Shown one piece after another: positions 37,686 to 38,453 of a stretch of 38,453 nucleotides of DNA. Source of the DNA: a virus; IMG/VR virus record IMGVR_UViG_3300049827_000256, positions 1 to 38,453 of that record. One strand, written 5' to 3'. How positions within the stretch are numbered: the stretch's first letter is position 1; the number at the start of each line of letters is the position of its first letter. A model generated the notes under the pieces. It was given only the letters and a program-made list of their open reading frames with translations, was not told the origin of the DNA and did no database searches. A program made the translations under genes and the position numbers.

Positions 37686-38333
37686 TACTTGAGCCTCATC
37701 GCCCCGACCTCAGGTCTCGGTTGCACCATCGTCGCAAGCCTTGAGTCTATCCGATCGAGCGTGGCCACTATCTGCTGCGCGAGCTGAAGCATCGTTGGAG
37801 CTCCATGAGGTGGAATCGCCTCAAACGTCGCGACAACCACGGACCGCGCCTTGACACTTGCCAGCGTGTAACTGGTCACGGCAACCCCGTTGACCGTAAC
37901 GGACTTGATCCGTGAGTTTTGATCCGGCGTCACAGTGAACGCCACCGGCTTCCCGTCCTGTCGGCAGGATGGAGCCTCCGGAAGAAGCCGACACAAGCAC
38001 CGGGTGGCAGAGGATCTCGTTGGAAAAAGCGCTCTCCCTGGAGCCGGCGTCGTAAGACGTCGCGGCGACGTATCGAGATGCTGACGGGTCGAGGTCCATG
38101 GATCCGGTGGTTCCAGTTCCTGCAATCGTGACGTTCGTCGTATAGGTCCCGCTGACAGTCCCCTGATAGAGCTTGTACCAGGAAACCGCTCCGGTGCTTG
38201 CGTTCCACTGGAAGTTGACTTGGGTGGCGTAGGCGATCCCTGCGAGCATGACGCGAGTGAAAATCCTCTTGTACCAGTTGAACGGGTGGATGCAGGCCAG
38301 GGCAACCAGCACAATCAGGAGAGTCTTCTTCAT
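37685..38333 (-). CDS. Membrane-anchored Fn3 surface protein, version B (frameshifted)
   Basis: The start at 38333 (MKKTLLIVLVALACIHPFNW) gives a hydrophobic anchor, the conserved ALACIHPFNWxKRIF motif also seen in version A, then a clear fibronectin-III domain (VNFQWNASTGAVSWYKLYQG ... SYDAGSRESAFSNEI). Near 37957-37964 the frame breaks: GGSILP is read in one frame and DGKPVAFTVTPDQNS, IKSVTVNGVAVTSYTLASV in another. Together they rebuild a known repeat-type domain (GGSIxP ... VTPDxxxxIKSVTVNGV). One base skipped (an extra G) would restore a roughly 215-aa protein ending in EVGAMRLK. It is either a sequencing/assembly error, a pseudogene or a programmed shift. Without correction the frame runs on to 37821. 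Confidence 0.6.
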
Positions 38334-38453
38334 CGGCTTTCGTCCTTCCCTATTTTCTGGCTCGTGCACCAGGTCCGGATGATCATCACCAGCATTCCGC
38401 AAAGTGAAATCAGTTTCCCGCTCAGCACTTCCGGGACCCATTCCCCGAGATAC
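38330..38453 (-). CDS. C-terminal end of a membrane protein, version B (cut by window edge)
   Basis: The reading frame enters from the right edge and ends at TGA 38332-38330, overlapping the Fn3 start (ATGA). The visible 40 residues include KLISLCGMLVMIIRTW, a probable transmembrane segment, followed by a basic tail (CTSQKIGKDESR). Gene order equates it with the version-A lipoprotein/holin slot, so a lysis-associated membrane protein is plausible. Only the end is visible. Confidence 0.55.
   Translation of the reverse strand, partial: YLGEWVPEVLSGKLISLCGMLVMIIRTWCTSQKIGKDESR

Noticed and set aside
13099-38453. Diversity-generating retroelement, as found in BPP-1, which has a similar virion gene plan
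   Set aside because: No reverse transcriptase, no template/variable repeat pair and no C-type-lectin variable tail was seen.
1-38453. tRNA genes, CRISPR arrays, rRNA or insertion sequences
   Set aside because: Reading for TpsiC-arm-like segments, regularly spaced direct repeats and transposase motifs gave no candidate. A short or degenerate tRNA could be missed without a covariance search.

Overview
The window looks like the nearly complete genome of a temperate, podovirus-type tailed phage of a GC-rich bacterium. I see no host genes, rRNA, tRNA, CRISPR or insertion sequence. The virion genes follow the general plan of Bordetella BPP-1 / Burkholderia Bcep22-like podoviruses: a head-tail connector portal, a Bbp19-like small protein, scaffold, capsid, tail tubular proteins A and B, a GNAT protein, and a gp14-like plus large internal (ejected) virion proteins. 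The host cannot be named. A lipoprotein with a lipobox in the lysis position hints at a Gram-negative host.

Topology: bases 1-90 are repeated exactly at 37234-37323. Outside the repeat, the two ends carry different versions of the same gene block: a terminase small subunit, a fibronectin-III-like surface protein and a membrane or lipoprotein. Version A is at 97-1240 and version B at 37326-38453. The simplest reading is a circular (or circularly permuted) genome of about 37.2 kb (1-37233), with the last 1.1 kb being an alternative allele of the start. A genuine duplication cannot be excluded from the sequence alone.

Layout by region. (1) 97-1588, minus: late genes (XhlA-like membrane protein, lipoprotein, Fn3 protein, TerS). 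A leftward Rho-independent terminator at 1611-1636 separates them from (2) the early/replication-recombination operon, 1726-10590, minus: Cro-like regulator, small membrane protein, several Cys-rich proteins, a Gp3-like protein, a Cas4/RecB-type nuclease, a P-loop replication ATPase, an ERCC4-type nuclease and a Lar-like protein. (3) 10653-12968, plus: lysogeny module of CI-like repressor, RelB/RelE-like toxin-antitoxin pair and tyrosine integrase. The last three are chained by TTGA start/stop overlaps. (4) 37329 down to 13099, minus: the structural operon. It starts with tail-associated beta-rich proteins, a methyltransferase and a glycosyltransferase next to a Ser-rich repeat fibre. It continues with TerL, portal, scaffold, capsid and tail tube, and ends with three ejected proteins, one carrying a muramidase-like domain and one a candidate PBECR-type nuclease/toxin domain.

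If the genome is circular, the late operon runs through the origin of the numbering, from the holin-like gene at 1588, through TerS and around to 13099. This explains why TerS and the lysis-type genes are at one end and TerL at the other. The most distinctive features are the allelic terminal modules, the toxin-antitoxin-integrase translational chain, the low-GC candidate toxin domain inside an ejection protein, and the 67-residue super-repeat fibre beside sugar-transfer and methyl-transfer genes.
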